This document shows, one piece after another, positions 8,295 through 13,004 of a DNA stretch of 13,004 bases. Position 1 is the stretch's first letter. Every line of letters begins with the position of its first letter. This DNA comes from JAEUMW01 sp039807745. GTDB taxonomy: Bacteria; Pseudomonadota; Gammaproteobacteria; Burkholderiales; JAEUMW01. The position numbers and the translations under genes are program-made. The stretch spans positions 1 through 13,004 of the forward strand of contig JBDHRV010000102.1 of NCBI GenBank assembly GCA_039807745.1, in the 5' to 3' direction. The notes under the pieces were generated by a model. That model was not told where the DNA came from. It ran no database searches and was given only the letters and a program-made list of their open reading frames with translations.

Positions 8295-9872
8295 TTAGAG
8301 CAGGATGCGCCGGAAATCGGCGAGCAGGTTCGCGAAGTGGACGTTGAAGCGGGCGGCGGCGGCGCCGTCGATGACGCGGTGATCCCACGACAGCGACAGC
8401 GGCTGGATCAGGCGCGGCACGAACTGCTTGCCGTCCCACACCGGCTTGTGGAAGCTGCGGCAGCACCCCATGATCGCCACCTCGGGCGCGTTGATGATCG
8501 GCGTGAAGTAGGTGCCGCCGATGCCGCCGAGCGACGAGATCGTGAAGCAGCCGCCCTGCATCTGGTCGGGCTTGAGCTTGCCGTCGCGCGCGAGCTTCGC
8601 GAGATCGCCCATCTCCTGCGCGATCGCCATGACGCCCTTCTTGTCGCAGTCGCGGATCACCGGCACCACCAGCCCGTTCGGCGTGTCCGCCGCAAAGCCG
8701 ATGTGGTAGTACTGCTTGAGGATCAGATTGTCGCCGTCGAGCGAGGCGTTGAACTCGGGGAATTTCCTGAGCGTCGCCACCGAGGCCTTGATCATGAACG
8801 CCAGCATGCTCAGACGCACGTTGGACTTGGCCTTCTCGCCCTCCTTGTTGAGCTGCACGCGGAAGGCTTCGAGGTCCGTGATGTCCGCTTCGTCGTGATT
8901 GGTGACGTGCGGGATCATCACCCAGTTGCGGTGCAGGTTCGCACCCGAAATCTTCTTGATGCGCGCGAGCGGCTTCGACTCCACCGGGCCGAACTTGGTG
9001 AAATCGAGGCTCGGCCACGGCAGCAGGCTGATGCCGCCGACCCCGGCACCGCCGGCAGCGGCGGGCGCTGCAGCGGGTGCACCGCCGCTCTTGGCGAAGG
9101 CTTCCACGTCCTCCTTGAGAATGCGCCCCTTGTCGCCGGTACCCTTCACCCTTCCGAGATCGACCTTGAGCTCGCGCGCGACCTTGCGCACCGACGGGCT
9201 CGCGTAGGCGAGCGCGAACGCGGCCTCGTCGATCGCCCCGGAGGGCGCCGCTGCCGCAGCGGGTGCTGCGGGCGCGGCTGCTGCCGGGGCAGGTGCCGCC
9301 GCAGCAGGCGCGGGAGCGGGAGCTGCCACGCCAGTGGAGAGGGTCAGGATCACCGTGCCCTCGGACACCTTGTCCCCGAGCTTCGCCCTCACTTCCTGGA
9401 CGATGCCGCCGATCGGCGAGGGCACGTCCATCGTCGCCTTGTCCGATTCGAGCGTGATGAGCGGCTGCTCGGCCTTCACCGTGTCGCCGGGCTTGACGAA
9501 GATCTCGATGATCGGCACGTCCTTGAAGTCGCCGATGTCGGGCACCTTCACCTCCGCGACCCCGCCGGGTGCGGTGGTCGGAGCAGGCGGCGCCGAGACC
9601 TTGGGCGGGGTGGCGGCTGCCTCCGCCGCACCCTCGGCTTCGAGCGCGAGAATGAGGCTGCCCTCGCTCACCTTGTCGCCCACCGCCACCTTCACTGCCT
9701 TCACCACACCCCCGGCCGGCGATGGCACTTCCATCGTCGCCTTGTCCGATTCGAGCGTGATGAGCGGGTCTTCCGGTTTGACCGTGTCCCCCGCCTTCAC
9801 CATTACTTCGATGATCGGAATATCCTTGAAATCGCCGATATCCGGCACCTTCACTTCGGTAATCGCACCCAT
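8295..9872 (-). CDS. aceF: Dihydrolipoamide acetyltransferase (PDH E2) with two lipoyl domains
   Basis: E2 forms the core of the pyruvate dehydrogenase complex and transfers acetyl groups from its lipoyl arm to CoA. The 525 residues divide into lipoyl domain 1 (about 4-78, Lys44), lipoyl domain 2 (about 105-179, Lys145), an Ala/Pro linker (182-211), and a peripheral subunit-binding domain (about 222-259, ASPSVRKVARE with GTGDKGRILKEDV). A second linker and the catalytic domain (about 290-525) follow. The active-site motif DHRVIDG places the catalytic His at 498 and Asp at 502, and the protein ends in RRILL as in acetyl-transferring E2 proteins. E. coli E2 has three lipoyl domains; two is common in other proteobacteria. 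A 2-oxoglutarate or branched-chain E2 is less likely because the E1 next door is clearly AceE. The ATG at 9872 has GGGGGT upstream. The gene lies 86 bp after aceE and 12 bp before lpd. Confidence 0.96.
   Translation of the reverse strand: MGAITEVKVPDIGDFKDIPIIEVMVKAGDTVKPEDPLITLESDKATMEVPSPAGGVVKAVKVAVGDKVSEGSLILALEAEGAAEAAATPPKVSAPPAPTTAPGGVAEVKVPDIGDFKDVPIIEIFVKPGDTVKAEQPLITLESDKATMDVPSPIGGIVQEVRAKLGDKVSEGTVILTLSTGVAAPAPAPAAAAPAPAAAAPAAPAAAAAPSGAIDEAAFALAYASPSVRKVARELKVDLGRVKGTGDKGRILKEDVEAFAKSGGAPAAAPAAAGGAGVGGISLLPWPSLDFTKFGPVESKPLARIKKISGANLHRNWVMIPHVTNHDEADITDLEAFRVQLNKEGEKAKSNVRLSMLAFMIKASVATLRKFPEFNASLDGDNLILKQYYHIGFAADTPNGLVVPVIRDCDKKGVMAIAQEMGDLAKLARDGKLKPDQMQGGCFTISSLGGIGGTYFTPIINAPEVAIMGCCRSFHKPVWDGKQFVPRLIQPLSLSWDHRVIDGAAAARFNVHFANLLADFRRILL
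9336..9872 (-). repeat. Tandem lipoyl-domain module, E2 copy
   Basis: This is the E2 counterpart (residues 1-179) of the module at 7746-8282, with the same length and register. E2 domain 2 resembles E3 domain 2 (about 91% by hand count) more than it resembles E2 domain 1 (about 75%). This points to the pair having been copied, or kept alike, as a unit. Confidence 0.85.
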
Positions 9873-9904
9873 GTCACCCCCGAAAGTTTTGCGCTCACGT
9901 CACG

Positions 9905-9958
9905 GCGCGCTCGGCGCGCACCGCGACAAGGACGTTGTCAGGACCGCTCGCGTGCGAG

Positions 9959-9959
<1 letters not shown>
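9905..9959 (-). promoter_or_regulatory. Cluster of three inverted repeats between aceE and aceF
   Basis: Three perfect inverted repeats are strung along the 86-bp gap. GCTCG/CGAGC (9946-9959, loop 4) touches the aceE stop. GACAA/TTGTC (9925-9939, loop 5) is in the middle. GCGCGC/GCGCGC (9905-9919, loop 3) follows. About 32 nt then lead to the aceF ATG. No T-run follows any of them, so they are not standard terminators. They could act in RNA processing, message stability or partial attenuation that sets the E1 to E2 ratio. The role is inferred only. Confidence 0.4.
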
Positions 9960-12616
<2,657 letters not shown>

Positions 12617-12913
12617 GGCTATCCCCTTCTCGTTGAAACGTGCGACTGGCGATCCCGTTCCTGACGGGCCTCGGTTCCTCTTCCCGGACACCGGGCGGCC
12701 AAATGCCGCAGGTAATTCCGGTTACTGCAATGGCGTGCAGCCTGCGGTCAGACCCCGTGCGCGAGGGTCCGCCAAGGCGGGGGAGGGCAATACGGTCGGG
12801 AGATGGGGTCGAGCGCGGACCGATCAGGGGCGACCAATCGCCGGCTGCCACGGATTCCCGTTCCGCCCGAACAGACGGGTGCTCTACCCGCGGGCGCAAC
12901 CATCCGGAGCTCG
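12617..12913 (-). promoter_or_regulatory. Presumed promoter and leader region of the aceE operon
   Basis: No convincing gene fills these roughly 300 bases, which should hold the leftward aceE promoter and perhaps a rightward promoter for the frame at 12914. I could not pick out a good sigma-70 -35/-10 pair. Several short perfect inverted repeats are visible: CCCGG/CCGGG (12683-12695), GTAA/TTAC (12712-12725), GGCGA/TCGCC (12829-12842), and CGGGT/ACCCG (12876-12890). GGTCAGACC at 12746-12754 matches only the GGT-N3-ACC core of PdhR-type GntR operators. The position supports a regulatory role; the individual sites are weak. Confidence 0.45.
12622..12628 (-). promoter_or_regulatory. Ribosome-binding site deciding the aceE start
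   Basis: AAGGGGA on the - strand lies 5 nt before the ATG at 12616. This favours that codon over the in-frame GTG at 12691, whose extra 25 residues have no counterpart in E. coli AceE. Confidence 0.65.
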
Positions 12914-13004
12914 ATGCGATTTGCACGGCTCTGCCTGATGCTGCTCACTGCCTGCCTCCATCCCGTCCTGCTTTATTGCTCTTCTCGTTTCCATCTGTGC
13001 CCGG
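12914..13004 (+). CDS. Possible start of a divergent exported or membrane protein, cut by the window edge
   Basis: An ATG at 12914 has GGAG about 5 nt upstream and opens a frame running uninterrupted for 30 codons to the window end. The N-terminus begins MRFAR, then a hydrophobic run, LCLMLLTA, then Cys14 in LTAC, which fits a lipobox; more hydrophobic residues follow (HPVLLY). It could be a short lipoprotein signal peptide or the first membrane segment of a sensor protein. Too little is visible to name a family, and a chance frame is quite possible. It would be transcribed divergently from aceE. Confidence 0.3.
   Translation, partial: MRFARLCLMLLTACLHPVLLYCSSRFHLCP

Noticed and set aside
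7633..8298. + strand frame with a Ser/Thr/Ala/Gly-rich repeated product opposite lpd, and a similar one at 9334-10077
   Set aside because: The repeats are the antisense of the lipoyl domains and linkers, so the apparent internal repeats are inherited from the real genes.
7746..9872. Repeated blocks of 30-36 bp considered as a CRISPR-like or mobile repeat
   Set aside because: They are in-frame parts of four lipoyl domains with irregular spacing; no spacer pattern, terminal inverted repeats or transposase.
12830..12900. tRNA-like stretch on the - strand (a GGGTAGAGCAC piece and a GTTCGGGC piece)
   Set aside because: No acceptor stem, anticodon arm or proper T-loop (GTTCRA) can be laid out around it, so only short fragments resemble a tRNA.
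12748..12948. Small - strand and + strand frames of 60-110 codons upstream of aceE
   Set aside because: Pro/Arg/Gly-rich products without motifs, starting without good ribosome-binding sites; typical of GC-rich non-coding DNA.

Overview
The window looks like a chromosomal core-metabolism segment of a GC-rich proteobacterium, most likely a betaproteobacterium. This rests on the high-GC codon use, the single-chain (homodimeric type) pyruvate dehydrogenase E1, the aceE-aceF-lpd gene order, and an E3 subunit carrying N-terminal lipoyl domains. No species can be named from the sequence alone. I see no tRNA, rRNA, insertion sequence, phage gene, integrase or CRISPR array, and no stretch with foreign-looking composition.

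Layout. The left edge (2-1075, + strand) holds the 3' three quarters of a DASS-type dicarboxylate/anion transporter. It converges, 11 bp apart, on a long leftward (- strand) gene train filling 12616 to 1087. In transcription order this is aceE (E1), aceF (E2), lpd (E3), maeB (malic enzyme with a phosphotransacetylase-like domain), dctA (C4-dicarboxylate:cation symporter) and ndh (type II NADH dehydrogenase). Gaps between these genes are 86, 12, 98, 57 and 0 bp, so one operon or two overlapping transcription units are plausible. Beyond aceE is about 300 bp of likely regulatory DNA. A possible divergent + strand gene then begins at 12914 and runs off the window.

How the genes work together. DctA imports succinate, fumarate and malate. 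MaeB converts malate to pyruvate and CO2 and makes NAD(P)H. The pyruvate dehydrogenase complex turns pyruvate into acetyl-CoA and NADH. Ndh passes NADH electrons to quinone without pumping protons. The train therefore encodes a complete route from external C4-dicarboxylate to acetyl-CoA plus respiratory disposal of NADH, and the convergent DASS transporter may supply related substrates.

The most notable features are an E3 with two tandem lipoyl domains and the close similarity, linker included, between that di-domain and the one at the N-terminus of E2. Also notable are inverted repeats concentrated in two of the operon gaps, and an Asn-to-Val change in the SNT-type signature of the DASS transporter. 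I found no evidence of a wholly new system. The interest lies in gene grouping, domain architecture and possible RNA-level control.
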